Of a stretch of DNA of 64,000 nt, positions 1 to 10,870 are shown in pieces (the stretch's first letter is position 1; each line of letters starts with the position of its first letter). Position numbers and translations under genes: made by a program. The DNA is taken from positions 1 through 64,000 of the forward strand of contig VTPC01090562.1 of NCBI GenBank assembly GCA_011009095.1, in the 5' to 3' direction. Source of the stretch: Ignelater luminosus. Its lineage: Eukaryota > Arthropoda > Insecta > Coleoptera > Elateridae. Below the pieces are notes generated by a model. That model was not told where the DNA came from, ran no database searches, and was given only the letters and a program-made list of their open reading frames with translations.

Positions 1-613
1 AAAAATAAATGGTATATTTATGCTATATATTTTTTAATTACAATTTTTATTAATTTTGTTATGTGTTCTTTTTTAATGTTGAGGTTTAAAGTATTCTCAA
101 AAAGTAATCACAAAATTTGACAGTTAATATTGTCATTTATTAAAGGTGAGTTCTGTTATTTGTTCTAGAAACAGAATGAAGAGAGTTTGGAGCTCGATCA
201 CGTGACCTCAGAGTGCTCCTAACTGCAAACAAGTAAATGAATGACCATGAACATTATTTCGTTTGTCGTTACGTTTGAGTTATAAAAGATTTTGTAATTA
301 AATTCGAAAGGCAAATTACGTTACTAATGAGAAAATTAAACTTCCATTTTCGAATATAAAAATACAAACACTGTATAATTATTAATAAAATGTTTTGTTT
401 TTACAATAGTGTGATAAATTTGACAGATATTTAGATTTTCCCACATTCTAGCTTAGTGTTCCGTCTTGTACCTCAGTGTGAAAGGAGTCAATTCTTAAAG
501 TTCTGTTCTGACAAAAACGAACGCAAATAGAATGCTTCAAACGTTCTGTATCAAATAAACGAATGCCAAACAGAAGTCCAAGGAGCAAAAAGAGCTCTGC
601 ACAAACACAACTT

Positions 614-690
614 AATACAAGTGTCGACGTATGTTCTTTATTTCAAAGCTGACCACAATATGCTTTCTTTTTGATCATTCTGTATAAGAA
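614..690 (+). repeat. Dispersed repeat, copy 1
   Basis: This segment matches 57868-57935 in the same orientation. Shared blocks include caagtg/caagcg, cgacgt/tgacgt, atttcaaag/acttcaaag, and the end block gctttctttttgatca against cactttctttttgatcg. Both copies end in a C(C/T)TGTATA motif that resembles the right end of a TA-targeting transposon. It is probably a terminal fragment of an interspersed element; the family is not identified. Confidence 0.6.
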
Positions 691-1231
691 GTGCCACTTT
701 TATGCTTGGCGTGGTAAGGTATAAAGAAATTAAAAAATAAATCAATGTAATTTTTATTTATGTACATATTAACATTCATGTTAGAACAGTTACAAGATAC
801 TGATATTAACTTCTGACTACAGGCTATTCTGCATGTCGAGTGTTTGAAAAAAAAGGTGGATCAGTCCAACACGCAGAAAAAAGTTATAAAAAATTGAATT
901 GGTTATATTCATTTACAAATAACTGTTCTCAGTAATTAAACTTGAATCTAAAATTCTAAATACTAAAGCTTACCTACCAGATAGTTCTTTTTGATTTGTT
1001 AAAAATGATGGGTAGTGGATTGAAACCCTTTTTACATGATGCAATTCAAATAAGATTATGATCAATAAAATTGACATCGAAATGTCTTTAGTTATGTAAC
1101 ATGAAACTTTTCATTTATTTGTTTTAAGATTATGGTTAATGTAATTTAATTTAAAACCATTTTCACTGTGACTAGCTGATTGATACTGGTAAGTAGGGAT
1201 TGACTGTAGCGCTAATAATCCGTATTGTACG

Positions 1232-1314
1232 AAAGCCCTGAAGGGCCAATGAAAAATTTTTTTATTTGGAAATTTCCAGTTAAAAGAAATTTTACATTGG
1301 CTCTTCAGGGCTTT
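1232..1314. repeat. Short palindromic MITE-like repeat
   Basis: Two 28-bp arms (1232-1259 and 1287-1314) are inverted copies with 26 of 28 matches, starting AAAGCCCTGAAG and separated by 27 bp. The shape is that of a minimal MITE or a single-stranded hairpin. I see no coding content and no clear target-site duplication. Confidence 0.7.
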
Positions 1315-1761
1315 TATAGCATCGCCCGATATATAGGCTGATATAAAAATAAAACTTCTGCGAAATTGGAACACAAATTTCTTTTTATTAAGAGAAGGTA
1401 AACACAAAAAATTAATAAAATCAAATAAAACGTATCACTTAAAATGTAAAATACAACATTAGCATTCATTAATCTATAGTCTTATAATATGAATTTAAAA
1501 AATGAAAATATGGATATCTTTAGGACAGAAAATATTTCAATTTTGATCAATTATAATGTACCTTGCACTGGGCCAAGATCTTTTTCATACTGACTCGGAC
1601 AGGTGTGATTTTCGTAATGATCTGGACAAGCATTATTTTCATATTGGATCAAAAGGCTCTTCGTATTGGGCCATTTGAGCTTGTTTTTCGGGCTGTGTCA
1701 AGTTTATCTCCAGTCAGGGCAGGGCGGACATGGAGATTTCGTTCCGTACAGTGCTCTATGC

Positions 1762-1957
1762 CAGTGGTCAGCAACTGGTGGTTCGCGGGCCACTGGTGGT
1801 CCGTGAGGTAATTTTAATGGTCCGCAAAGAAATTCAGACATTATTTATTACTCAATGTTTCTATTAATTCGTACCTTTAAAAATTATGTTAGTGATTCAC
1901 AAAATTTTAAATTGCGAATTTAGTGGTCCCCAGTATCTAAAAGGTTGCCGACCACTG
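1762..1957. mobile_element. hAT-type MITE (CAGTGGTC ends)
   Basis: The left end reads CAGTGGTCAGCAAC and the right end is its inverse, GTTGCCGACCACTG. Behind them lie subterminal blocks rich in GGTCC and GGACC. CAGTGGT-type ends are typical of hAT elements. The 196-bp size and lack of an ORF make it non-autonomous. An 8-bp target duplication is not clean: flanks ending atgcc and gtgcc agree only partly. Confidence 0.6.
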
Positions 1958-3064
1958 CCTGTGCCAATAGTACGTTTTCATGAAAGAGAAGCTTCTGTAT
2001 TTGCATTTTTGTTAACATCTTTGTGAAAATGTTTGTTTGTTAAATCAAAGTTGAACTCCTCCATACTGAATATCACAGATTTTAATAACCGGGAACCTGG
2101 CGGCAGACTTCTAGTGCAGAGCGGCTTATTACCGGGGCAAAGTGCAGATTTCGATAAATTATTTTTTTTAATATAACACTAAACATTTTATGACTTTTAA
2201 TGGTTGAGTATGTATACTGTTTTTGTATACATAATTATATACAGGGTGTCTCGTAAATTCCAATAAAGCTTCAGGTAAACATCTTCTATGAGTGCTTATT
2301 GCAAATCTGCAAAAAGAAAATTTCTCCTCAGCTTAGTTTTCTTGTACAAGGGATCAGAAGTTAACATCTTTAACACTAAATAAACAGAACCAAAGAATCA
2401 AATCCAAATGAAGCCATTACCAATTCAACAAATGAATCTGTTGAAACAAAACAAACAATTACCCTTGATAAAGCACAGAACTGTTAGATTTTTCTTTTTG
2501 AAGATGCTGTTAAAAATTGAATTATATTACCAAAAAATAAATGTGACAAACATGCAAGTCTTGGGTGTACTGATAAATCTGATGAAATTAGTTGCCAGCA
2601 ATTCTTTCTAGTTCTGACAATTTTATGGTTCATTATCACTGGAATAAAATTGATAAATCTTCTGATTTTTTGTAATACTAATAATTTTGTATTTACCTGC
2701 AACAGCGTTGCCAAGTTTAAATGTCTTTTTTTGGTTTGTGTGACAAATCTAAGTACGTTGGAACATTTGTGTTTTCAATTTTAGCATTTTAAGAGGTTGA
2801 GAATTTGAATTTTGAATATTGTTTAGGGTGCCGATAACTGGTGCATTTACCGAAATATAAACATTAATTAAAACTTTAGACCAATATTACACTAACACTT
2901 TTTTGTACACCCCCTGGTCTATATGCCACGAGCCGCCACTACATGTTATTACTATGTGATTGTAGTAAAGTATCTGAAAATTTGAGCTTACTAAACAGAC
3001 ATTCCACAGACTACTTAGTTTATGTGAAAATTAGAATTGTAAAAGCTTCTTGATATATTTCCGG

Positions 3065-4880
3065 GACTTCTTACTTAGGTTGATGTGTCTGTTAATGTCA
3101 TTTTAACTAGGTCGATGGTTTTTTGTTCAAGTCTTAATCTTGATAATGCTTCTAACACCTTATACCTTTTAATTTTATCGTATATCTGTCTAAAGTTAAT
3201 AAGTAATGCTTATTTCATTTCGTTTCTTTTTCTGCATTTCTCTTGTATTTGTCGCATTGTAAAGGTGTTATCAATTATCGATCTCTCTTGCTTAAAGCCT
3301 GCTTGATACTGTCCTAGTTTTCCTTATACTTCTTGTAATCTTCTTTTTATTGTATGTGTTGGATATTATAAGCTATGTTTAGTAAGACTAATGGTCTGTA
3401 ATTCCCCATTTCTTGTTTGTTACCTTTTTTTGTGGTTCAGGTTTATGGTAGTTTGTAACCACTCTTTTGGTACTTCTTTTTTATTCCATATCTTTATGAT
3501 AAGTTCATGTATTCTTTTTCTTCTTCTTTTTTTTTTATTTCTTATTGCAAGAGTCTGAGTTTGGTGTCCTTGTTTTTCTATTCTTAGATTTTTATACATT
3601 TTTCTTATATTCATTTTCTTGTACGAATTTCTTTGAGTTACTTTGTTACCCAAAATTCACTGCTTTCTTCTACTAGTTTTTTTGACATTCTAATTTGTTC
3701 TCTTATTTATTCCATTTGTACACTATGTCATTGATGATTAGCTTTTGGAATTCTATTTTTACCATTTTTCCTTCTTCTCTTTCTTCTTTAGCAATTTCTT
3801 AACTTAACTTGAATCTCTGTCTTTGTTTTTTTAGGTTACTTTTATTTTTCATAATTTTTACCTTATCCTCTCATTTTTCTAGTTTTGCTATTGTTGTTTT
3901 ATTTTCTTTCTTCTTCCTTACTTTGAATACATCTTTGATTTTTGGCTGGACTCTTATTTTTGTTTTTAGAAAATCTTTAAGGTTATCTTCCAAGTTTGCA
4001 TCTTGTAGTTGTAATTCTTTTATTGCTATATTATTCTTCATTATCTCTTTTTTCTCGGTTTTCTATTGTTTTTCGTTTTTTGCAATTCTTGTCTTGGGAT
4101 CTTTGTTTCATCCTGATTTTTTTAATTTTTGCTAATTCTTCTTTATTCTTTTGGTATTCATCTTTCGGTTCTGTTTTCCTTTCCTTTAATAAATTCTTTA
4201 CACTTCATTTCTGTTGTTTTTATCTCAGTTGCCGCTTTTAATTTTTGTAGTTCTTACTTACCTTCTTTATGCTCTACATTATCTTTTTTTTTTCAGTCTT
4301 CATAGGAGTACGAGATACTTTGTAGCTTTTACTGAAAGCTAGCAGTTCATTTCCCATTTCTCAGATTCCTCTGGACTTTCTGATGACCTTTTGTAGTTTT
4401 GTACTGATGTAGGCTATTAAGCCTAGGTCTACTTTCTTGCGTTTCGGGTGTATTCATAGGTGTTGTGGCTCGTGTGTATACTCCTAATAAATTTTCAGCT
4501 GATTACACTCCTTTATTCTGTTCTCACTATTTGTTATATACTCACATACTGTTTTGAGACAGCCACTTTATTGCACTTGTTACTCCTTTCACTTTTGCTT
4601 TCTAAATTTGTTAAAAGCAGTCAAGTTTTTGTTCACTGTTATTTTAGGCCAGACTTTAACTTTTATTTAACAATTCTTATATTATTTACTACTTCCGTGC
4701 TTCTAGCTGAAAACACCTCACTTTATTCTACTAGCACGTTTTGTTTATTTACGTTTATATCATGCTTGCGCATGCACTTCCGGCAGCTGTTTTTTCGTAC
4801 TTATCACTGTTCCTATTTTAGACTCTAAATTTGTTAATTTCACTGAATTTCTTTGTTTATTTATTCTTCTAAACGGATCT
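3065..4880 (-). mobile_element. Degenerate LINE (RTE-like reverse transcriptase)
   Basis: Read on the minus strand, roughly 3065-3500 gives reverse-transcriptase motifs in shifting frames with stops: IWNKKEVPKEWLQTTI, then ELQTISLTKHSL, QYQAGFKQERSIIDNTF with TMRQIQEKC following, and LINFRQIYDKIKRYK. These resemble the fingers and palm of RTE-like LINEs (compare the family patterns PISLL, GFRKGRST and DF.KAFD). The first catalytic Asp position reads Asn (NFRQ). The FADD box and everything after it are missing, so the 3' end is truncated near 3065. The part from about 3700 to 4880 is strongly strand-biased and Lys/Asn-rich on the minus strand. It is likely ORF1 and 5' UTR of the same element, but that half is inference. 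Confidence 0.65.
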
Positions 4881-5570
4881 TCAGCTTTTGATTTATCAAG
4901 ATTTTCCACTTATATGAGAAGACTTAATTATTCACTCTGCGTCGCGAAGCCGTGTTCGCAATTGTCGCGCTGACGCATTCTTTTCAAGTAAATGCAGTTC
5001 TACAATTTAGTTTCTCATTTAACGAAATGTATTCTCAAGTTGATCAAAAGTTCATCTCAATGTTTTAGAGTGGTTTTGGGACTTACATAGTAAAATATAC
5101 ACAAAAATATATGTAGGGTGGTACTTTTCTGTATTTTGTGACTTAGATCGTTACTTCTGTGTATACCCTTCAAATGTTTGTTTGAGTATTCAATATTATT
5201 TTCTGATATATGCAAAACAGTGCTCAGTTTAATCTAAGGTGTGTTTTTTGCATATAATTTAATCCCCCAGGGTCAAAATATGGTGAAATTTTGATATACC
5301 AGGTATTGATATGACTATTGTCAAAGGTTGTTCTGTTTCAATCTTTTCAGCAGTTTTGGTCTGCGATATGTACATAATCATTGTAGAAGACAACTTGCTT
5401 ACCAAATCAATTGCCAATTTTTTTACATTACATCAATAATGCCTTTTCCATAGTAATAATAATAATTATATTAATAATAAGAATCAGTATCAATTGAGTA
5501 GTCACTTTGAAGCTTTTTAATGTATTAAGTATTAATTTGTAATATCCATTTAATGAATGATCCTCTACAG

Positions 5571-5712
5571 TAAAAAAGGATAAAAAGAAGAAGAAATCAG
5601 CCAGTGATGAAGAGAGTGAAGATGGTGAAGTATCTGATGAAGAGAAAAAAAGTAAGAAGAAAGCAAAGAAAGAGAAAAAGAAAGAAAAGAAAGAGAAAAA
5701 ACAAAAAAAGAG
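5571..5712 (+). CDS. Moca-cyp: Moca-cyp-like exon a: Lys-rich linker
   Basis: The acceptor is ctctacag and the donor gtaagt. The exon starts with two bases that complete a split codon, so one base comes from an upstream exon. It encodes a Lys-rich tract with the acidic island SDEESEDGEVSDEE, typical of the linker just after the cyclophilin domain. It ends with two bases of a codon. Confidence 0.85.
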
Positions 5713-8700
5713 GTAAGTAAATTCAGAGTACTCTGGTTTCTTCCTGTAAAATTTGGTTTCAGATAGAAAAAAGTCATCCTGATCAAAAAATTTTGTATGA
5801 ACTGACACATTTTTTCAACTCCTTTACAACAATTTGAAAATGAAGAAAGGGAAAGCACTAATTCTAATGGGCATGTAAAAAGTAAGAAAGAAACATTATA
5901 CTAAGGTCCAGTCTTGTAAAACTATTTAATTTGGAAGCAACTAACATAGACTTAAATTGGTTTAATTCTAGTATGTTAACAATTTAGTTTAACGTTAAAA
6001 GTTTTATAGGACCAGGCTTAAGTGTTCAAAATAATCACTACCAACTTCTATACACTTTTTGACAGCCTGATTTAGTGTTTTGGCATGAACTTATTTCCAA
6101 ACCAACCAACTTTTGATATTATTTCAACATCTTAAATTTGCTAAACTTGTTAAGGAGTTGAAAAATGTATACGTGCATATAAAATGTTTTGATTTAAGAA
6201 AAAGACTAGGACACCCTGTATAATTAAAGTTTTTAATTTTAATAGTAAAAAGAACGATGAAGCTGGTTCGGAAGAAGAAGGTGAAGTAAAAGAAGAACCC
6301 CATCCTTTAGTTACTGTGACGAATATTGATCCTGAAGAAATACCTGATGTACCTTTTAATAAATTTTTAATGCGTGGTGGTCCTCAGAATCAAAAAGATA
6401 ACAAGAAGGATCCTAAAAGAAGAGGTTGATAATTGCAAGTTGTTTTTTCACATAATTAGTTTTAATTTAAAATATTTTATAGCAGATGAAAGACGTGAGA
6501 GGGATAGAAACGTTCGAGATCGCAGGGGAGAATGGGATCGCCGTGGAAATTTTCGCAGAGAGAGGATTCCTGCAACTACCAAAAGTGGCCGGGTTATTAA
6601 AGGCAGAGGTGTTTTTGTAAGTTTTTTATTTTTTTTTCTAAATACATTGTGTGGATCATTTTGTTTATTTCTTATAGAGATATCGTACTCCTTCAAGAAG
6701 TAGAAGTAGAAGCGCTACTCCTATACATTGGAAAAAAGAAGAATCCAGGGTCATCAAACTTTCTGAGTACGAAAAGGCAGAAGCTGAAAGGAAACAAAGA
6801 GAAGAAGAAAGAAAATGGACAGAAGATAAAGCTCACATGGATAAAGATGAGAAATTTTCAAAATCTGAAAAAGAAAATGGTCGCTCTAACAAGGAAGTTG
6901 ACTATAATGCCCTAGATTATGAGCAAGAGAATCAGTCAGATGAAGAACGAGACATTCCAAAAAAACAGGTAACATTTTCTAATCTTAACTTGTGCAATAT
7001 ATTTCACTTGAAATTTATTTAGGTACCAAGTTTAGTTCAGTATCCACTCCCAGGTAGCTTTAAACCATTAGAAAAGTCTGACAAGCAACAGAATGGAGAC
7101 AAAGAATCAAATGATCAAAATAAAATTGAAGATCAATCAGAAAGTCTAGTTCAAAATGAACGTTCTGAAGTGTTGGCCATGGCACTTGGTGTTCAAATTA
7201 AAACTGGTGAAGATCCTCCAACGGGTGAAATTAAAATTAGTGGATATGATAAAAAAGCTCAACGAAATGAGGAAAAATCGTTTAAAAATAATGCAGAAGG
7301 CAATGAGCGACTCCAAAGGAGGGAGCAGGAATTAAATTCCAGATTAATGGAAATTGCTGGACAAGCTCAGAAACAGGCTACAATTGTAAGAGCAGAACTT
7401 TCACATCAAAATTCAAGAAGTGAAAAAGAGAACCGGGATGAGAACAAACGTAGCGAGAGAAATAAATTTGAAATTGAAAAGCCTGATAGTCGCCCTACAT
7501 ATGAACGCACTTATAGTGCACCTGTAAGTCTATTAAATTTGATTGATGGTTTGATTAGTTCATAATTTATTGTTTCTGTTTAGAGTCGTTTCAGAGGCCC
7601 CGATCGACGCAGGTTTGACTTTGATCGTCGACGTTCGGATTTCCAAAGATCGCTGCGCGAACGTCAACGTAGACGTCGAGAATTAGAACGGTATGATCGG
7701 CATAGGAGCGATCGGAGATATAGATCTTCAAGACGTTCAAGATCGAGAGATCGTCATCGATCGCGGTCACGCGATCGTCGTTCATCAAGACGATCGCGAA
7801 GTAGAGATAGGAGAGATCGTAAGTCTTCAGGATCAGACAGTGATGATGAAACGAAAAAGAGAAGGGAAGTTAAAGAGGAGCCTAAGCAAGCTGAGAAGAA
7901 ACCAGAATTAGATGCAGAGAAATTTAAACGACGAGCCGAACAAATTTTATTATTAAAGAAGAAGATGGAATTAGAGTTATTAGAGATGAAGAAGAAAAAA
8001 GACGAGGAAAACAGAGAAAAGGTAAGTGAAGATATTTTTTTCTAAATTAAATCTTAACAGCATTCTTTTAATTAACAGTTATTAATTGAAGAAAAGCAAC
8101 GCAAAGCCAAAGAAGAGGCTCAAATGTTAGAAAAAGCCAAAAAAGCCAAACGAGATGCAATGGAAAAAGAGAAATTGCTGAAGACTGTTAAAGTATTGCA
8201 AGAACTAGACAAGAAACCTATTAAAAAGCGCCGTCCTAATAGTTCGAGCAGTGATAGCAGTTCTTCAAGTGATAGCAGTTCATCTGATTCATCTCCCAGG
8301 TAAGCTAATAATTCTTATTATAATGAGTGTCTAACAGAATATCTGGTTGAGCAGGCTCTGAACCTCCAAGGTGTACTTAACATGTTATTTGTTTAGCAAA
8401 GATGAAAACTATTGCAATATTGGTAAACAAAGTAATAAAGAAACCCAATCTGTGTAACTATGAAATGAGAAACTTAGATTGGTGATTATTTATATTTTGT
8501 ATTTGTCACATTGATAATTTAGAAATAGTTGTATACAGTGTGTCCAAGATAAGGATGCACAGCATGTGGATCTTGGAAACGGTAAGAGATACATCATCGG
8601 TTAAATGGGATGAAAGTTGGCTATTTATAGGACCTTTTTGTTGGCATTTGCAAAATCTAGATATTGTGAATAGTTTCAGAGATATTTAAAAAAAAGTAGG

Positions 8701-10581
8701 TTTCTCGGTTTTTGTAATTATTTTTTCTTTTATTTTTTTTTATTTGAAGAGATATCGGAAAACTAAAACCACTTTTTCATTGCCACTTTTTGTTCTCTAT
8801 TAAAATACGCTAGCAAAATCCTGTACAATATTTTGGTTTCGAGTAACCATCATCAACCTCATTTTTTTAAATAGGCAGAAAAACAATTGAAAATAGTTTT
8901 GAATAGCTCTTGTTGTCACAATTCTAATGATGTAAACATGATAGGTTTCGGATTCAAGACAAAAAATTATAGCTATTGTTGCTAGTTTCCTTTTCTTAGG
9001 CAACTCTGAAGATGACGAAGAGAATATTATGGTTGTTGCTCATGAATTTAAAAAAATGAGAAAAGATAAAAATAAGCGAATATGCATTCAGGATTACATT
9101 GAAGTCGGCTTTTATTACACTACCAACATTTTGTTACCTTTAAGAAATTACCTTTTGTTATAATTGAGCTTAGGAATGTAGATATGGTAGATATCAAATC
9201 AAACAAAAAATAAAACTGAACATAAACAACTACAACATCCCTCCATGTGACTTTACTATTTCACATAACTCAACATAACCTCATACATAGCTTCTCCTAC
9301 CAACTTCATTCCTTTACTCGAGGTACATTTTTGTTCAGAAAATGTGGGTATCACCCAATTAACCCGATCAACCTGCTGACATCAGATGCTTGACTCGGGT
9401 ATATTACCAGGTTGAATTTCCAAAAACGCCTTAAAATTGACAGTTACTGATCAGATGTTTGTGTAGAATAATAATTCTCAACATATGGTGTTACAATGAT
9501 ATAATTGACATGTCCAGGTTTGTTTTTCTAGGCACTTGCCCCCTTGTAGTTATACTAAATACTGTGTCTAACGCTAAACATGTTTAGTACCATGAAAACT
9601 CCCATGCTTAAGCATGTTTAATTTTTAATACAGGACTTATAAGTAAGGCGCTTGACAGTGTTGTAATATATCTAGATATTTTTGGTGTATCCAAGAAAGT
9701 AACTAGTTACTGTTCCCAATCCAGTATCTGTATTTGTAACTAGTAATGGGAATAACTAAGTGATTTTGATAACCGGATTATTGGTATTCGAATGATATTG
9801 ATAACTGAATATTTACTTGAATGATCATTCGAATAATGGAATAACACCAGTTCAAATAATAACTTGCGAGTTTCTATTCTGCTTGCACCTGATAAACAAA
9901 CTCAACCAATTACAACACGCAGACTGAGGCAGCTGACTGATTAACAGCTGAAGTTATAAAAGTGACCCAACACTAAGTGCCAATGCTGAAGTAGTCAATG
10001 ACATCATCTCCGCTCTTGTTTATAAATTTAGATTTACTAGTTATCAGGTATCAGATTATCATTCGATTACTTGAACTTGAAAGAAAAATAAAAACCGAAT
10101 TAATAACTGTATAACCGGTTAATTTTCATTCAAATAATCCCATCGCTACTTATAACTAGTTACATTTTCTTGTGTATCTGACGGACACATTTATATACAC
10201 ATCAGTTATAACTTTATTTTGTGATTTTGTGAAATGGAAATTTGAAATGCGCAGCAATATGGTGTTATAAGCATAGAAAACTGTATTATGTTGGAATTTG
10301 TAAATAGGTTTTTTCCGTTATAATATTAATGCAATAAAGTAATATATCTGAATGGATATCTAGATATATATTTTCAGTAATTATATCCATATTTAGATAT
10401 TTAAAAAAAATGTATCTGTTACAACACTGGCCCCTGATATTTTCAAATTATAATCATTTTCAGAAAGAAAAAGATTGATTTGCACCGTAAATTGCGACGT
10501 AGAGACAGTTCAAGCAGCAGCAGTTCTACCAGTGGAAAATCACGTAGTCGCACACCACCAAAAAAAGATAAAAGAAAATAG
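5571..10581 (+). CDS. Moca-cyp: Moca-cyp/PPIG-like nuclear cyclophilin, C-terminal part
   Basis: Eight exons join in frame into 673 codons plus a TAG stop: 5571-5712, 6246-6424, 6483-6616, 6678-6968, 7023-7523, 7584-8021, 8079-8299 and 10464-10581. Every intron is GT-AG. Diagnostic segments are HPLVTVTNIDPEEIPDVP followed by FNKFLMRGG, and GRVIKGRGVFRYRTPSRSRS. These occupy the same order in metazoan NKTR, PPIG and fly Moca-cyp. The rest is a Lys/Glu acidic-basic tract, an RS domain (exon 6), a charged coiled coil rich in Lys, Glu and Leu (end of exon 6 and exon 7), a Ser run, and a basic tail ending PPKKDKRK. Family members are nuclear-speckle proteins in which an N-terminal peptidyl-prolyl isomerase domain is joined to an SR-rich tail linked to splicing. 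The isomerase domain would be encoded upstream of this window. The gene identity is firm; orthology to PPIG versus NKTR cannot be split here. Confidence 0.88.
5899..6022. repeat. Small palindromic repeat in intron
   Basis: Left block AGGTCCAGTCTTGTAAAACT (from about 5904) and right block AGTTTTATAGGACCAGGCTT (to about 6019) are near-inverse copies. The 124-bp repeat lies in the first visible intron of the cyclophilin gene and looks like a MITE. A lone CACCCTGTATA transposon end follows at about 6210. Confidence 0.55.
6246..6424 (+). CDS. Moca-cyp: Moca-cyp-like exon b: conserved DPEEIPDVP motif
   Basis: The acceptor is ttttaatag. The exon encodes EEGEVKEEPHPLVTVTNIDP then EEIPDVPFNKFLMRGG, the best conserved signature outside the cyclophilin domain in this family. 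The donor is gttgat, weaker than the gtaagt of most neighbouring introns, and the intron after it is only 58 bp. Confidence 0.88.
6483..6616 (+). CDS. Moca-cyp: Moca-cyp-like exon c: Arg/Asp-rich, GRVIKGRG
   Basis: It encodes an Arg/Asp/Glu-rich stretch and then TTKSGRVIKGRGVF, which leads into the conserved YRTPSRS box of the next exon. The acceptor is of NAGNAG form (tagcag), so use of 6486 instead of 6483 would drop one alanine and keep the frame. Confidence 0.87.
6678..6968 (+). CDS. Moca-cyp: Moca-cyp-like exon d: RYRTPSRSRS box and charged region
   Basis: It opens with RYRTPSRSRSRSATPIHWKK, the family box that follows KGRG, then LSEYEKAEAERKQREEERKW and an acidic DYNALDYEQENQSDEE segment. 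The donor is gtaaca. Confidence 0.88.
7023..7523 (+). CDS. Moca-cyp: Moca-cyp-like exon e: charged linker
   Basis: Exactly 167 codons in phase 0, between acceptor ttatttag and donor gtaagt. The protein is hydrophilic and Gln/Asn/Glu-rich, with MEIAGQAQKQATIVRAEL as a likely helix. I recognise no folded domain. Confidence 0.85.
7584..8021 (+). CDS. Moca-cyp: Moca-cyp-like exon f: RS domain and start of coiled coil
   Basis: The first half is an Arg/Ser/Asp domain with many RS, RD and RR pairs. Much of it is written with the codon pair CGA-TCG, giving repeated CGATCG palindromes and an open antisense frame at 7591-7788 that I treat as a shadow. The second half is a charged helix containing FKRRAEQILLLKKKMELELL. 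The donor is gtaagt. Confidence 0.87.
8079..8299 (+). CDS. Moca-cyp: Moca-cyp-like exon g: coiled coil and Ser run
   Basis: It continues the charged helix (LLIEEKQRKAKEEAQMLEKA), then KKPIKKRRP and a Ser/Asp run (SSSSDSSSSSDSSSSDSS). It ends two bases into an Arg codon at a gtaagc donor. The following intron is 2164 bp, by far the longest visible in this gene, because it contains transposons. Confidence 0.87.
8534..8640. mobile_element. Fragment related to the 14770 MITE
   Basis: It begins TATACAGTGTGTCCA and later has CATCGGTTAAATGGGATG. The element at 14770 has TATACAGTGTGTCCA and then CATCGGTTAAATGGGGA at almost the same spacing. I see no right end, so it is a partial or diverged relative inside the last intron of the cyclophilin gene. 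Confidence 0.5.
9656..10429. mobile_element. hAT-like non-autonomous element in last intron
   Basis: The ends are CAGTGTTGTAAT and GTTACAACACTG, inverse copies. Flanking 8-bp segments gcgcttga (9648-9655) and gcccctga (10430-10437) match at 6 of 8 positions, as expected for an aged hAT target duplication. The arms continue inward with inverse copies of gtaactagttac. There is no transposase. A second element interrupts it. Confidence 0.65.
9742..10150. mobile_element. Inner hAT-like element nested in the 9656 element
   Basis: The ends are agtaatgggaataac and, inverted, agtagcgatgggattatt. Both are followed by a degenerate inverted block with gataaccgg and ataaccggtt. TAACTAG lies just outside each end, but the host arm is itself rich in that motif, so the target duplication is uncertain. 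Exact ends are approximate. Confidence 0.5.
10464..10581 (+). CDS. Moca-cyp: Moca-cyp-like exon h: terminal coding exon
   Basis: The acceptor is tttcag. It encodes KKKIDLHRKLRRRDSSSSSS, then GKSRSRTPPKKDKRK and a TAG stop at 10579-10581. The short SR/basic tail suits a nuclear speckle protein. Confidence 0.87.
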
Positions 10582-10814
10582 ATATAAGTTGGATATTACT
10601 TTTTTCTTTATTTTTCTGTGTATGGAGTTATTTCCTTTTTAGTTTCCTTTATATTATACAGCTTTTTAATGATGTTTAATAATATTCATAATTATATGCT
10701 ATGGTATTCCACATTAAAAAAAAGAGAGGTGGAAGCTACCATTACAATTTAATGACAACTGAATAATTTGTTTTACAGTTTTTGTCACATGTTCTGAGTT
10801 AGTTTTGTATTGAT

Positions 10815-10834
10815 ATAATTGCCATGGCAATTAT
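10815..10834 (+). other. 20-bp perfect palindrome in 3' UTR
   Basis: Perfect inverted symmetry centred on CCATGG: ataattgccatggcaattat. It lies 7 bp upstream of the polyadenylation signal of the cyclophilin gene. It could fold as a tight hairpin in the mRNA or be chance in AT-rich sequence. Confidence 0.6.
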
Positions 10835-10840
10835 CTATTT

Positions 10841-10850
10841 AATAAATAAA
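10841..10850 (+). terminator. Polyadenylation signal of the cyclophilin gene
   Basis: Two overlapping AATAAA hexamers lie 260 bp after the stop codon. They are followed within about 30 bp by TG/GT-rich sequence (catactgtagtcttgtattc) suited to cleavage. This would give a 3' UTR of roughly 280-290 nt. Confidence 0.6.
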
Positions 10851-10870
10851 TATATGATTTCGAACATACT

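Larger units (their letters stand above)
1..5570. other. Upstream flank without confident exons
   Basis: I see no convincing host coding exon here. The first recognised exon, at 5571, begins inside a codon, so at least one more coding exon of that gene lies upstream. I looked for cyclophilin-domain residues in this stretch and found none, so those exons are probably outside the window. The stretch holds the separate repeats listed below and simple AT-rich DNA. One isolated TACAGGGTG-type transposon end lies near 2241. Confidence 0.5.

Noticed and set aside
5428-5858. Open frames on the minus strand across cyclophilin exon a
   Set aside because: They are Phe/Ser/Leu-rich antisense shadows of the Lys/Glu-rich exon and its flanks; the plus-strand exon has proper splice sites and family motifs.
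7591-7911. Antisense and +1-frame open frames over the RS domain
   Set aside because: They arise from the self-complementary CGATCG codon pairs; the family-matching frame is the annotated one.
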